From NCBI RefSeq assembly GCF_002920535.1, contig NZ_PQSS01000025.1, positions 27,301-91,300 on the forward strand: a stretch of 64,000 nt of DNA, read 5' to 3'. This DNA comes from Streptomyces sp. Ru71. Its GTDB lineage: Bacteria > Actinomycetota > Actinomycetes > Streptomycetales > Streptomycetaceae. Positions within the stretch are counted from its first letter, which is position 1. Each line of letters begins with the position of its first letter. Positions 49,685-58,271 of the stretch are shown one piece after another. The position numbers and the translations under genes were made by a program. The notes below the pieces were generated by a model. It had not been told where the DNA came from. It searched no databases and saw only the letters and a list, made by a program, of their open reading frames with translations.

Positions 49685-50686
49685 TCACACAGAGGTGGGG
49701 AGCGCTTTCGCGCCATCTTCGGTGACCCGGGTGGCGCCGAAGTACTCCGAGGTGTCGATCGGGTCGAACCGGATCACGGCCCCCGTGCGGGGCGCGTCGA
49801 TCATGTACCCGCCGCCGACGTAGATACCCACGTGGTGGATGGCCCGGGAGTCGCTGAGGTCGGTGGAGAAGAACACCAGGTCCCCCGGCAGCAGTTCGTC
49901 CCGCTTGGGGTGCGGCCCCGCGTTGTACTGGTCGTTGGCCACGCGCGGCAGCGTGATCCCCACACTCTCGTAGGCGGCCTGCGTGAGCCCCGAGCAGTCG
50001 AACCGTCCGCCCTGCTCAGCGGTGCCTTCCCCGCCCCACAGATAGGGCGTGCCGAGCTTCTTCTGCGCGAAGTAGATGGCACCGGCGGCCTGCTTCGACG
50101 GGTCGACGCGGCTGACGGGCGCGGCGAAGCTGTCCTCCAGCGTGGTGATCGTCTTCACGTAGTTCCGCGTCTCCTTGTACGGCGGAACGCCCCCGTACTT
50201 GATGACCGCGTACGCGCCCGCGTTGTAGGCGGCGAGCATGTTGTGCGTGGCGTTCCCGGGGACGTCCTTGACGTACTTGGCGAGTTCGCAGTCGTAGGAG
50301 GCGGCCGATGGAATCGCGTCATTCGGGTCCCAGATGTCGCGGTCGCCGTCCCCGTCGCCGTCCACGCCGTGCGTGGCCCAGGTGCCGGGGATGAACTGCG
50401 CTATCCCGAGCGCCTTCGCCGGGCTCTTGGCGTTCGGGTTGAACCCGCTCTCCTGGTACAGCTGGGCGGCGAGCAGGGCCGGGTTGAGGGCGGGGCACAG
50501 ATTGCCCCACTTCTGCACCAGCGCCTGGTACGCGGCGGGCACCGCGCCCTTGGCCAGCGCCTTGCCGGCTCCGCCGACGCCGTTCATGAGGTTGCCGGCG
50601 ATGACGTACACCCCGACGAAGAGCAGCAGCACGAAGCTCAGTCCGGCCGCGGCGGCGCCCCCCGCCCAGAGCCACGTCTTACGCAC
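49685..50686 (-). CDS. Membrane-anchored lytic transglycosylase / NlpC-P60 peptidase
   Basis: The product is 333 aa. GTG at 50686 has GGGGAGG 6 nt upstream. A membrane helix (about 12-32) is followed by an SLT-type transglycosylase domain (catalytic Glu in LYQESGFNP, ALGIAQFIPGTW) and an NlpC/P60 domain (Cys in FDCSGLT, His in HHVGIYVGGGY). The pair opens glycan strands and cuts peptides. Such bifunctional enzymes belong to Gram-positive conjugation machines; the T4SS-like cmd cluster lies 5 kb away. In S. coelicolor a comparable lipoprotein gene precedes cmd. Confidence 0.9.
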   Translation of the reverse strand: MRKTWLWAGGAAAAGLSFVLLLFVGVYVIAGNLMNGVGGAGKALAKGAVPAAYQALVQKWGNLCPALNPALLAAQLYQESGFNPNAKSPAKALGIAQFIPGTWATHGVDGDGDGDRDIWDPNDAIPSAASYDCELAKYVKDVPGNATHNMLAAYNAGAYAVIKYGGVPPYKETRNYVKTITTLEDSFAAPVSRVDPSKQAAGAIYFAQKKLGTPYLWGGEGTAEQGGRFDCSGLTQAAYESVGITLPRVANDQYNAGPHPKRDELLPGDLVFFSTDLSDSRAIHHVGIYVGGGYMIDAPRTGAVIRFDPIDTSEYFGATRVTEDGAKALPTSV

Positions 50687-50728
50687 CGTCAACCTCCCCT
50701 CACCGCCTGCCGATCCGCCCGCGCCAGT

Positions 50729-52465
50729 TTAGGAGCTTCCCACCCGGAATCCGGTGCAACCGAAGCTCTGGTAGTCGGTGGGGCTGCTTTTGACGTGATA
50801 CAGCACCACGGTCCAGTCACCGGGGTCGTTGGTGACCGGGATGGCGTTCCAGGTCCGGCCCTCGACGTGCTTGTGGAAGTCGTCCGGATAGGTCAGCTCG
50901 ACGAAACCGCTGTCGTCACCGGCCCGGTAGGCGTCCACCGGCTTGCTCGTGTAGCCGATGTTCTTGCTCTCCATGAGGGTGTCGAACGGCCTGCCCGTGT
51001 CGGAGTCGATCTCGTGAGCCGGTTTCACGCCGACGGAGACGTAATAAGGGGCGGGCTTCTCGCTGAGCCAGCTCGCCTCCTTGAAACGGAAGGAGATCTT
51101 CACCTTCGTCCGGACCGTGGCGGACTCCGGGTCGACGGCGTCCCGCACACTGGTCTGGACGTCATAGGGCGGGCTTTCCGCCCCGATCAGCGTGCACTTG
51201 CCGATGCCGTGCGCGGCCTCGTCCGGGTCGTCGGACAGGAGCCAGTAGTCGCGCGAGATCCGGTTGTCCTCGATGTACGCGGGCGGCTTGCCCTGCGCGA
51301 CGGGGCTCGCGGACGGCGCTGCGCCACCGCCGTGCGCCTGCTGCTCCTGCCCACCCCACGTCCTGACAGCCACCGCGGTCCCCGATCCCACCACCACGGC
51401 GACGGCCAGGGTCACGATCCAGGCCGTACGACGGCGGGCGGGCGGCCGCGCCGGTACGGCCGTCGGCCCGCTCAGCGCGAGGGTGGGGGCGTAGGCCGGC
51501 AGCGCTGTCGGCGTGTACCCCGGACCCACGGTCGGCTGGGACGCCACCGGCCGGGCCCCGTGCCCCGGCGGCACCAGCCCCGCCGCCACGGCCGCCGGCA
51601 GGTCCTGCGGGGCCGCCTCGCCCTGGCCGGCCAGCCGCGCGTAGTAGGGGTCCTCGGTCAGCGCGGACGTCACCGCGCAGCGCGCGATGATCTCGTCCAG
51701 GCCGGGGCGCCGGCCGGGGTCCTTGGCGACGCACTCCCCGATGAGCGCGGCCGGCGCGGGCTCCACACCGGCCAGGTCGATGTCCTCGTGCACCACGCGG
51801 TAGGAGACGGCGTGCCCGGCCCCGCCGCCGAAGGGGGCACGGCCGGTCACCGCGTGGGCGACCGTGGCGCCCAGCGCGAACACATCCGCCTCCGGGCCCA
51901 CCTGTTCCCGCGTCAGCACCTCGGGCGCGGTGTACCCGGGCGTGCCCGGGGTCAGGCCGGTCCGGGTGAGCGCCGTGTCGGCCGCGCCCCGGGCGATGCC
52001 GAAGTCGATGAGCAGCGGGCCCCGCGGGGACAGGATGACGTTGTGCGGCTTGAGGTCCCGGTGCGTCACGCCGTACGCGTGCACGCTCGCCAGCGCCTCG
52101 GCCAGGGCGGCCAGCAGCCGCAGCGCGCTGCCGGCCGGAACGGGCCCGTGCTCGGCCACCGCCCGTGCCAGTGTCGGCCCCGCCACGTACTCCGTGGCCA
52201 GCCACAGCGGCGTCGAGTCCAGCGACGCGTCGATCAGGTTCGCCGTGTAGGCGCTGCGCACCGCCCGTACCGTCTCCACCTCGCGGCGGAAACGGGCGAG
52301 GGCCTCCGGATGGTCGGTGATCTCGTCGCGGATCACCTTGAGCGCGACCAGCCGGCCGCCGGGCGAGCGTCCGAGGTAGACCTGCCCCATCCCGCCCGCG
52401 CCGAGCCGCGCGAGCAACGTGTACGCGCCTATGTGCGCCGGGTCGTGAGCCTTGAGTGCGTCCAC
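50729..52465 (-). CDS. Membrane Ser/Thr protein kinase
   Basis: The product is 578 aa. N-terminal kinase domain: GAGGMGQVY glycine loop, ALKVI lysine, HRDLKPHN catalytic loop, DFGIA and APE, all intact. A Pro-rich linker is followed by a membrane helix (AWIVTLAVAVVVGSGTAV, near 355-375) and a ~200-residue extracytoplasmic domain (DNRISRDYWLLSDD, KISFRFKEASWLSEKP, WTVVLYHVKSSPTD) of a type I cannot name. No PASTA repeats. It is transcribed in the same direction as the cell-wall hydrolase, 43 bp upstream of it. Confidence 0.9.
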   Translation of the reverse strand: MDALKAHDPAHIGAYTLLARLGAGGMGQVYLGRSPGGRLVALKVIRDEITDHPEALARFRREVETVRAVRSAYTANLIDASLDSTPLWLATEYVAGPTLARAVAEHGPVPAGSALRLLAALAEALASVHAYGVTHRDLKPHNVILSPRGPLLIDFGIARGAADTALTRTGLTPGTPGYTAPEVLTREQVGPEADVFALGATVAHAVTGRAPFGGGAGHAVSYRVVHEDIDLAGVEPAPAALIGECVAKDPGRRPGLDEIIARCAVTSALTEDPYYARLAGQGEAAPQDLPAAVAAGLVPPGHGARPVASQPTVGPGYTPTALPAYAPTLALSGPTAVPARPPARRRTAWIVTLAVAVVVGSGTAVAVRTWGGQEQQAHGGGAAPSASPVAQGKPPAYIEDNRISRDYWLLSDDPDEAAHGIGKCTLIGAESPPYDVQTSVRDAVDPESATVRTKVKISFRFKEASWLSEKPAPYYVSVGVKPAHEIDSDTGRPFDTLMESKNIGYTSKPVDAYRAGDDSGFVELTYPDDFHKHVEGRTWNAIPVTNDPGDWTVVLYHVKSSPTDYQSFGCTGFRVGSS

Positions 52466-52517
52466 GGACCGACCTTGCCACAAAGATCATTCCGGCGCAG
52501 GAGCTCATGACGCCCCG

Positions 52518-53297
52518 TCAGGGTCCGTACACCGCGTCCCGGTACGCCTCCGCCGCCTCCGCGCCCAGTACGACGCTGTAGGAGACGTCGTCCGTGTCGC
52601 CCCCGTCCTCGTGGCCGCCGAGGACGCCCACCACCTGCCCGTCCCCGTTGACCCAGGGGCTGCCGCTGGTGCCGCTGCTGAAGCCGGGGCAGGTGATCCG
52701 CTGCTGCGTGGCGCTGTGCGGTTCCGGCTTGTTGGTGCACACGACCGGCGCCTCCTGGTCGTCGGGATACCCGGTGACGGTCACGGCGGTCGCGCCGGTC
52801 GTCGTACCGGTGGCGAACCGGTTCGCGCCGACCACGTCCTCCACGTCCCGTCCCTCCCGCCGCGCGAGCACCGCGAAGGCCACGTCGCTGTCCTCGCTGC
52901 GGCCCTCCTCCCAGCCGTCCGGCAGCAGCATCCGCTCCACCGGCCACACCCCGTACGGCGCCTTGCCGTACCGGTAGCCCGGCACGAACACCAGGTCCTC
53001 GTCGCCGTCGCCGCCCAGGCAGTGCGCGGCGGTGACGATGAGGTCGCGGTGCGGACTGTGCACGACGGAGGCGGTGCAGAAGTGGCCGCCCGTCCAGTCC
53101 GCCCGGTCGGCGTGGAAGAGCGCCCCGATCCGGGCGCTGGGCGGCGTCGGGGCGGCCCGCACGGTCACCCCGAGCGGGCCGGGCCCGGCGTCGGCGGCGG
53201 CGATGGAGGAGGAGACCCCGGCCAGCAGCACGAGCACGCCGAAGAGCGCGCGCCGGCGAGGGCCCACGGAGCGCACGGAGCGTGAGGAGCGCTTCAT
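52518..53297 (-). CDS. Secreted trypsin-like serine protease
   Basis: The product is 259 aa with a signal peptide (basic RSSRSVRSVGPRRR, hydrophobic ALFGVLVLLAGVSSSIA). Triad His in TAAHCLGG, Asp in DSDVAFAVL, Ser in SSGTSGSPWV, with the GTSGSP form of glutamyl-endopeptidase/V8-like enzymes. Exported, possibly regulated by the neighbouring kinase; not proved. Confidence 0.9.
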   Translation of the reverse strand: MKRSSRSVRSVGPRRRALFGVLVLLAGVSSSIAAADAGPGPLGVTVRAAPTPPSARIGALFHADRADWTGGHFCTASVVHSPHRDLIVTAAHCLGGDGDEDLVFVPGYRYGKAPYGVWPVERMLLPDGWEEGRSEDSDVAFAVLARREGRDVEDVVGANRFATGTTTGATAVTVTGYPDDQEAPVVCTNKPEPHSATQQRITCPGFSSGTSGSPWVNGDGQVVGVLGGHEDGGDTDDVSYSVVLGAEAAEAYRDAVYGP

Positions 53298-53614
53298 CGG
53301 CGACCACTGTGGCGGACGAAGGTGAGAGAAACGTCAGACGCGCCGAACCGACGGCTCCCCAGCACGCGGGAACCTCGGCGCGTCGGGCGAAACGACCACG
53401 ACAACGACCATGACAGGGCTGCCTCCGTCCGTTGGGCACCGCACCGACGAGCACACACGTCCGAGCACTGTCGCCCCGAGCGGCCCCCGGCCATCTCCCA
53501 CGCCCGCCCGGGCGCAGCAGCCCCACGCTACGACGCCCGGCGCCGCGGCGACACCCGAACGGAGCCACCCCGGTGACAGCGGCCGGCGGATCGGGCCCGG
53601 CAGCGGCCGGCGGA
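53298..53614. other. Gene-free interval upstream of the secreted protease
   Basis: 317 bp without a supported gene. The left part should hold the protease promoter. The right end carries a 24-bp tandem duplication (53577-53600 and 53601-53624, unit CAGCGGCCGGCGGATCGGGC plus 4 nt) that reaches past the SDR stop codon. Confidence 0.6.
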
Positions 53615-53624
53615 TCAGGCCCCG
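53577..53624. repeat. 24-bp tandem duplication at the SDR 3' end
   Basis: Two near-identical units of CAGCGGCCGGCGGATC followed by GGGCCCGG or AGGCCCCG; the second includes the TGA of the SDR gene. Confidence 0.65.
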
Positions 53625-54523
53625 GCGACCCCGACCGGGAAGCCCACCCCGGTCAGCTCCTCCGACACCGTCCACAGCCGCCGCGCCGCCGCCGGATCGC
53701 TCGCCGCCGCCGAGCGGCCCACCAGGGTCGGCGCCCCGCGCAGCTCGGCGAAGCCGTCGGGGCCGACGTAGCTCGCGCCCGGCACGTCCGCCACCGCCGC
53801 GTACAGCGTCGGCAGGGCGCCGGCCCGGTCGTCCTGGGCGAACAGACGGTTGCCGAGCTGCATGAACGCCCTGGTCACCGGGTTCCCGGCGTGGCTCTGC
53901 AGGTTGGTCGCCGCCCAGCCGGGGTGGGCCGCGACGGCGCGGACCGGGGAGCCGGCCTCGGCCAGACGGCGCTGCAGCTCCAGCGTGAACAGCAGGTTGG
54001 CGAGCTTGGACTGGGCGTAGGCGCGCTGCGGGTTGTAGCGCCGGTCGAAGTTCAGGTCGTCGAAGTGGATCGCCGCCCCGGGCCAGCGGTGGGCGCCCGA
54101 CGCCACGGTCACCACGCGGTCGGTGACGTGCGGCAGCAGCAGGTTGGTCAGGGCGAAGTGCCCGAGGTGGTTGGTGCCGAACTGGGTCTCGAAGCCGTCC
54201 TTGGTGCGCCCCCGCGGCGGCATCATCACGCCGGCGTTGTTGACCAGCAGGTCCAGCGGGCCCTCCCAGCCGGCCGCGAAGTCCCGTACCGAGGCCAGAT
54301 CGGCCAGGTCCAGGCGCCGCACCTCGGTGCTGCCGCGCACGGTCCCGGCCGCCTCGCGGCCCCGCTCCTCGTCCCGCACCGCGAACACCACGTGCGCCCC
54401 GGCCCCGGCCAGCGCGCCGGCGGCCACCAGGCCGATGCCGCTGTTGGCGCCGGTCACCACGGCCGTGCGCCCGGTCAGGTCCGGCATCTCGGAGACATTC
54501 CACTTGCTCTGCCTGTCAGCCAT
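53615..54523 (-). CDS. Short-chain dehydrogenase/reductase
   Basis: The product is 302 aa. Cofactor loop TGANSGIG, NNAGVM, and catalytic YAQSK (Tyr-x3-Lys) identify a classical SDR of the retinol dehydrogenase/protochlorophyllide reductase-like group. The ATG at 54523 is likely the first base of the mRNA (see the promoter). Divergent TetR gene and palindromes between them suggest repression by that regulator and induction by a substrate or ligand. Confidence 0.9.
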   Translation of the reverse strand: MADRQSKWNVSEMPDLTGRTAVVTGANSGIGLVAAGALAGAGAHVVFAVRDEERGREAAGTVRGSTEVRRLDLADLASVRDFAAGWEGPLDLLVNNAGVMMPPRGRTKDGFETQFGTNHLGHFALTNLLLPHVTDRVVTVASGAHRWPGAAIHFDDLNFDRRYNPQRAYAQSKLANLLFTLELQRRLAEAGSPVRAVAAHPGWAATNLQSHAGNPVTRAFMQLGNRLFAQDDRAGALPTLYAAVADVPGASYVGPDGFAELRGAPTLVGRSAAASDPAAARRLWTVSEELTGVGFPVGVAGA

Positions 54524-54529
54524 GGACCC

Positions 54530-54558
54530 AATGTAGGCAGCGCCAACAATGCTGTCAA
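54530..54558 (-). promoter_or_regulatory. Consensus promoter of the SDR gene
   Basis: On the minus strand TTGACA (54558-54553) and TACATT (54535-54530) are spaced 17 bp, with 6 nt from the -10 to the ATG, as expected for a leaderless mRNA. The -35 box is inside the palindrome at 54553-54563. Confidence 0.75.
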
Positions 54559-54581
54559 TGACAACAAAGCTGACGCCGTCA
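54553..54581. promoter_or_regulatory. Paired palindromes in the SDR/tetR gap
   Basis: TGTCAATGACA (54553-54563) and TGACGCCGTCA (54571-54581) are 5-1-5 palindromes 18 bp apart centre to centre. The first covers the SDR -35 box. The interval is the likely TetR operator. Confidence 0.6.
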
Positions 54582-54621
54582 ACAAAGCTGCCACCGCCAA
54601 CATCGGGATACGATGACCCAC

Positions 54622-55209
54622 ATGCCCGCAAGCCGCCCCTACCACCACGGAGACCTGCGCGCCGCCCTCCTCAAGAGCGCCGAACGCACCCTCCGCGACA
54701 AGGGCGTCGCCGCACTCTCCCTGCGGGAACTCGCCCGCGACATCGGCGTCAGCCACGCCGCCCCGGGCCGGCACTTCAAGGACAAGCAGGCCCTCCTCGA
54801 CGCCCTCGCCCTCACCGGCTACGAACGGCTCATCCAGGCCCTGCGGATCGCCGACGCCACCGAGCGCCCCCTGCCGGAGCGACTCACCTCGCTCGCCCGC
54901 GCCTACCTCGGGTTCGCCATCGACAACCCGCAGCTGCTGGAGCTGATGTTCGCCCGCAAGCACGAGCCGGACGCCCAGCTCGCCGACGCCGTCGAACGCT
55001 CCATCGGCGCCCTCACCCACCTGGTCGCCGACGCCCAGCGGCGCGGCGAGCTCGTCCCGGGCGACCCCGAGCGCATCACGACGGTGATGGCCGCGAGCCT
55101 GCACGGCCTCGCCGCCCTCGTCGCGAGCTGCGCGCTCCCCGCGCAGGAGGCCCTCGACGGCCTGGACGAGCACGTCCACCACCTTCTGTACGGCCTCACC
55201 CCGCGCTGA
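54622..55209 (+). CDS. TetR-family regulator
   Basis: The product is 195 aa from the ATG at 54622; TACGAT ends 7 nt before it, which suggests a leaderless start there instead of the ATG at 54613. The helix-turn-helix is VAALSLRELARDIGVSHAAPGRHF (pieces), and the C-terminal TetR_C_33-like ligand domain contains FAIDNPQLLELMFARKH. It probably represses the divergent SDR gene and itself. Confidence 0.9.
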   Translation: MPASRPYHHGDLRAALLKSAERTLRDKGVAALSLRELARDIGVSHAAPGRHFKDKQALLDALALTGYERLIQALRIADATERPLPERLTSLARAYLGFAIDNPQLLELMFARKHEPDAQLADAVERSIGALTHLVADAQRRGELVPGDPERITTVMAASLHGLAALVASCALPAQEALDGLDEHVHHLLYGLTPR

Positions 55210-55570
55210 CCCTCCGTCACCGCGCCCGCGCGCAAAGGTCCCGACGCGCCCTCTTCCCCCGGCCGGGGATAGCCTTCACCCTCGGAACAGTGACACGACC
55301 GCTCACCCGATCAGCCGTCAGAAACGGCCCAGGTCACAAGAGGGAACAACGACGGAACCACACGACGGGTTCCGCACCGGCGTCATTGCCCGCGGTGACC
55401 TGCCGTGATACACAGAGTGACGATACGACCCGTTGCCAGGTGTTCGTACGAAACCCGCCAACGAATGACGCCAAGTCGACATACGACAGCGGCATCGTCG
55501 GCGAGAATGAGGCCTGACCTCTGCACACCGCAGGGGACTGCGGAACTACCCAACAGGGGCGGTGACTTAC
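55210..55570. promoter_or_regulatory. Gene-free leader region of the cmd cluster
   Basis: 361 bp with lower GC than the surroundings (for example GTGATACACAGAGTGACGAT around 55405 and ATACGACAGCG near 55480). No convincing gene. The best ribosome site, GGGGCGG, lies 8 nt before the first cmd ATG at 55571. It probably contains the cmd promoter. Confidence 0.45.
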
Positions 55571-55879
55571 ATGCTCTTTGCGGCCGACAAGGGAGACATC
55601 AACACCATCATCGGCGGGATCGCTCCGGACTGGGGCCCCTTCGGCAGCCTGGGCAACGAAGCCAAGGTGATGATCGAGGTGGTGATGGCCGTCGCCATCC
55701 TGCTCTGCCTCGGCATCGCCGTCTGGGGCGCCGCCAAGCAGCGTATCGGCGCCACCGCCCTGCGGGACACCTTCAGCGCCGAACAGGGCAAGGGGCTCAT
55801 CATCGCGGGGCTGACGGGGGTATTCATCATCGGTTCCCTCGGCACGCTGTTCACGATCGTGTACGGCATGGCCGTGTAG
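55571..55879 (+). CDS. cmdF: Small two-helix membrane protein, first cmd gene (VirB2/VirB3-like)
   Basis: The product is 102 aa with two hydrophobic helices (about 34-54 and 76-98) joined by a basic loop KQRIGATALRDTF. Size, topology and place resemble the small pilin-like or VirB3-like component of type IV secretion gene sets. In S. coelicolor the six genes SCO4131 to SCO4126 are named cmdF to cmdA; the letter is assigned by order. Cmd proteins affect aerial growth and actinorhodin production there. Confidence 0.7.
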   Translation: MLFAADKGDINTIIGGIAPDWGPFGSLGNEAKVMIEVVMAVAILLCLGIAVWGAAKQRIGATALRDTFSAEQGKGLIIAGLTGVFIIGSLGTLFTIVYGMAV

Positions 55880-56092
55880 CAGGCCCCGTCCGTCCCCTCG
55901 TCCTCCCCGTCCTCTCCGGGCACGCCCGGTCCGTCTCACCCACCCGCCCGTCGTGCCCACCGGCTGAGGTTGCGTTTCCCTGATGTCGAGTCACCACACC
56001 GCGCCCGCGCGGGAACCAGCACGGCTACCGTCGTACTCCTACGCGGTTCGGTACGAGGTGTTCCTGAACGACGTCGAGGGGGCGTACGCGGC

Positions 56093-56932
56093 ATGAGTCT
56101 CGGGGACGAGCACGACGCGACCGCCGGCGGCTACGGCGGCAGCGGCCAGACACGCACACGGCTGCCGGAAGGCTCCGGCGACCCCTACGGCGGGGCCCGC
56201 CGCCCCGGCCGCCGCTCCTCCTCCCGGAGCATGGTCACGGTCGTCGGGGTCGTGGTCCTCCTCATCGCGGCCATCGCCTTCGCGAACCGGGGGAGCGGTG
56301 ACGGGGCGTCGTCCGACGACACGGCAGCGAACAAGCCGAAGACGGCGGCCACGGCAGCCACGGGCACGAAGCCGGTCCAGACAAACACAGCCGGCATCCC
56401 AACAGGCTTCGCCCACGACCAACAGGGGGCACAGTCGGCGGCGGCGAACTATGCGGTGACGCTGGGCTCGACCGACATGTTCCACAGAGACAGCCGGCAC
56501 GGGATTCTCACCGCCCTCTACACGCCGTCCGCCTCGGCGAAGCTGCAGGGTCCGATGGACGCGGCCTATTCGGCGGACTTCCTGGACAAGCTCGGACTCG
56601 ACCAGAACGGCAACGCTCCGGCGGGGAACACGTTCGTCTCCCGGGTGGTCCCGGTGGGGACCACCCTCCAGCAGTACAGCGACAACACCGCCAAGGTCGC
56701 CGTCTGGTACATGGGGCTGATCGGCATGGCGGGGGAGAAGTCCACCGATCCGGTCAAGTCGACCTGGAAGACCTGGACCTTCGACATGCAGTGGGCCGAC
56801 AACGACTGGAAGATCGTCACGGACTCCCAGCAGGACGGCCCCGCCCCGGTCCCCGGCGACGACAGGGCCGCCTCATCCGACGAGATCAGCAAGGCCATCC
56901 AGGAGTACGGAGGGTTCACGTATGCCCGGTAA
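56093..56932 (+). CDS. cmdE: Bitopic membrane protein with VirB8/TcpC-like domain
   Basis: The product is 279 aa: disordered basic N-terminus, one membrane helix (MVTVVGVVVLLIAAIAF, about 47-63), then an outer domain (AQSAAANYAVTLGSTDMF, DKLGLDQNGNAPAG, TWKTWTFDMQWADNDWKIV). The outer fold is of NTF2-like character as in VirB8/TcpC, which scaffold the secretion channel. The ATG at 56093 follows GAGGGGGCG. Its stop overlaps the next start. Confidence 0.75.
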   Translation: MSLGDEHDATAGGYGGSGQTRTRLPEGSGDPYGGARRPGRRSSSRSMVTVVGVVVLLIAAIAFANRGSGDGASSDDTAANKPKTAATAATGTKPVQTNTAGIPTGFAHDQQGAQSAAANYAVTLGSTDMFHRDSRHGILTALYTPSASAKLQGPMDAAYSADFLDKLGLDQNGNAPAGNTFVSRVVPVGTTLQQYSDNTAKVAVWYMGLIGMAGEKSTDPVKSTWKTWTFDMQWADNDWKIVTDSQQDGPAPVPGDDRAASSDEISKAIQEYGGFTYAR

Positions 56933-58271
56933 CCCGCACCGCGTGCTCAGGCTCGCCGGGATCGTGACGGCCGTACAGACGACCGGCGTGCTGCTGGCCA
57001 CCCATGCCGTCGCCGCACCGAGCCCGACACCCACGCCCTCGCCGTCCACGAGCAACAACCCCTGCGACCTCATCGTCGGCGAGGCCAAGAAGTACTGCGA
57101 AAAAGGCAACGACGCAGCCCGCGGCAACCGCTCCGTCACCTCCGACCCCACCGCCACCCTCGACCCCCTCTCCTCCCTGGCAAGGGGCTGTGCCGACGCC
57201 GCATCCTGGACCGTCGACAAGCTCAGCGCCGCCGTGAAGGAGACCGCCAACGTCGACTTCACCAACCCCAAGTTCCTCCAGCAGTACGCCGTCGTCTTCG
57301 CCGCCTCGACCGTCCTCACCCTCCTGCTCTGGCTGCTGGCCGTGGCCAAGCGAGCCGTCCGCGGCGTCCCCCTGAGCACCGCCATCTCCGAGGCCGTCGG
57401 CTTCCTCTGGCTCACCGTGCTCGCCTCGGCCTTCACCCCGCTGATCCTCTACACGGTCGTATCAGCCACCGACGGCGTCAGCGACGTCCTCGCCAGGACC
57501 ACCGGCGACCAGGCCGACACCTTCTTCGGCACCTTCTCCGGCGCCCTGAAGAAGGGCGAGAACATCGGCGGCGGCCCGATCATGCTGATCGTCGTCTCCC
57601 TGGTCAGCATCCTCGCCGCCGGCGTCCTGTGGCTGGAGCTGGTCATCCGCGCCGCCCTGCTCTACGTCGGCGCCCTGCTCGGCACGGTCGTCTACTCCGG
57701 CCTCGTCGACAAGAACATGTGGGGCCACGTCCGCCGCTGGGCGGGCATCATGATCGCCGTCATCCTGGTCAAGCCGGTCATCGTGATCGTGCTCGGGCTG
57801 GCCGGCGCCCTGTCCACGGGCGACGGCCCCGACGCGTTCTCCGCCGTCGTCTCCGGACTGTCGATCATCCTGCTCGCCATCTTCGCCTCGGCGATGATCT
57901 ACCGCTTCGTGCCCGGCTTCGGCGACGAGATCGTCAACTCCCGCAACAACCGCATCATGCAGGGCGCCGAAGGCAAGGCCGCAGCCGTCCTCAGCTCCCC
58001 GGCCAGCCTCGTCGCCCAGGGCATCAAGACGCACAGCACCCGCGCCGACAGCAACGGCGGGGCCGCCGCCTCCGCGGCCGGCACCCCCCGCCAGGCCAAC
58101 CCCGCCTCCGGCGGCGTCGCCGCGCACAGCGCGCGCACCTCGACCGGTGGTGGCGGCGGAACTGTCCCCTCCGCCGCTCCCCCGCCCCGTTCGAGCAGCC
58201 CCGTCAACACCCCGCACGCCAGCAACACCCGCAACAGCAGTACCAACCGCACGGGAGGTGAAGGGCGTTGA
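56922..58271 (+). CDS. cmdD: Polytopic membrane protein, VirB6/TrbL-like
   Basis: The product is 449 aa with a signal peptide (about 1-33), a Cys-containing outer segment (NPCDLIVGEAKKYC), and about seven membrane helices between 125 and 345 (for example FAASTVLTLLLWLLAVAKRAVRG in pieces). The tail is disordered Gly/Ser/Asn. Order in the cluster and topology match the channel-forming VirB6-like component. ATG with GGAGGG 8 nt upstream. Its stop overlaps the next gene by TTGA. Confidence 0.75.
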   Translation: MPGNPHRVLRLAGIVTAVQTTGVLLATHAVAAPSPTPTPSPSTSNNPCDLIVGEAKKYCEKGNDAARGNRSVTSDPTATLDPLSSLARGCADAASWTVDKLSAAVKETANVDFTNPKFLQQYAVVFAASTVLTLLLWLLAVAKRAVRGVPLSTAISEAVGFLWLTVLASAFTPLILYTVVSATDGVSDVLARTTGDQADTFFGTFSGALKKGENIGGGPIMLIVVSLVSILAAGVLWLELVIRAALLYVGALLGTVVYSGLVDKNMWGHVRRWAGIMIAVILVKPVIVIVLGLAGALSTGDGPDAFSAVVSGLSIILLAIFASAMIYRFVPGFGDEIVNSRNNRIMQGAEGKAAAVLSSPASLVAQGIKTHSTRADSNGGAAASAAGTPRQANPASGGVAAHSARTSTGGGGGTVPSAAPPPRSSSPVNTPHASNTRNSSTNRTGGEGR

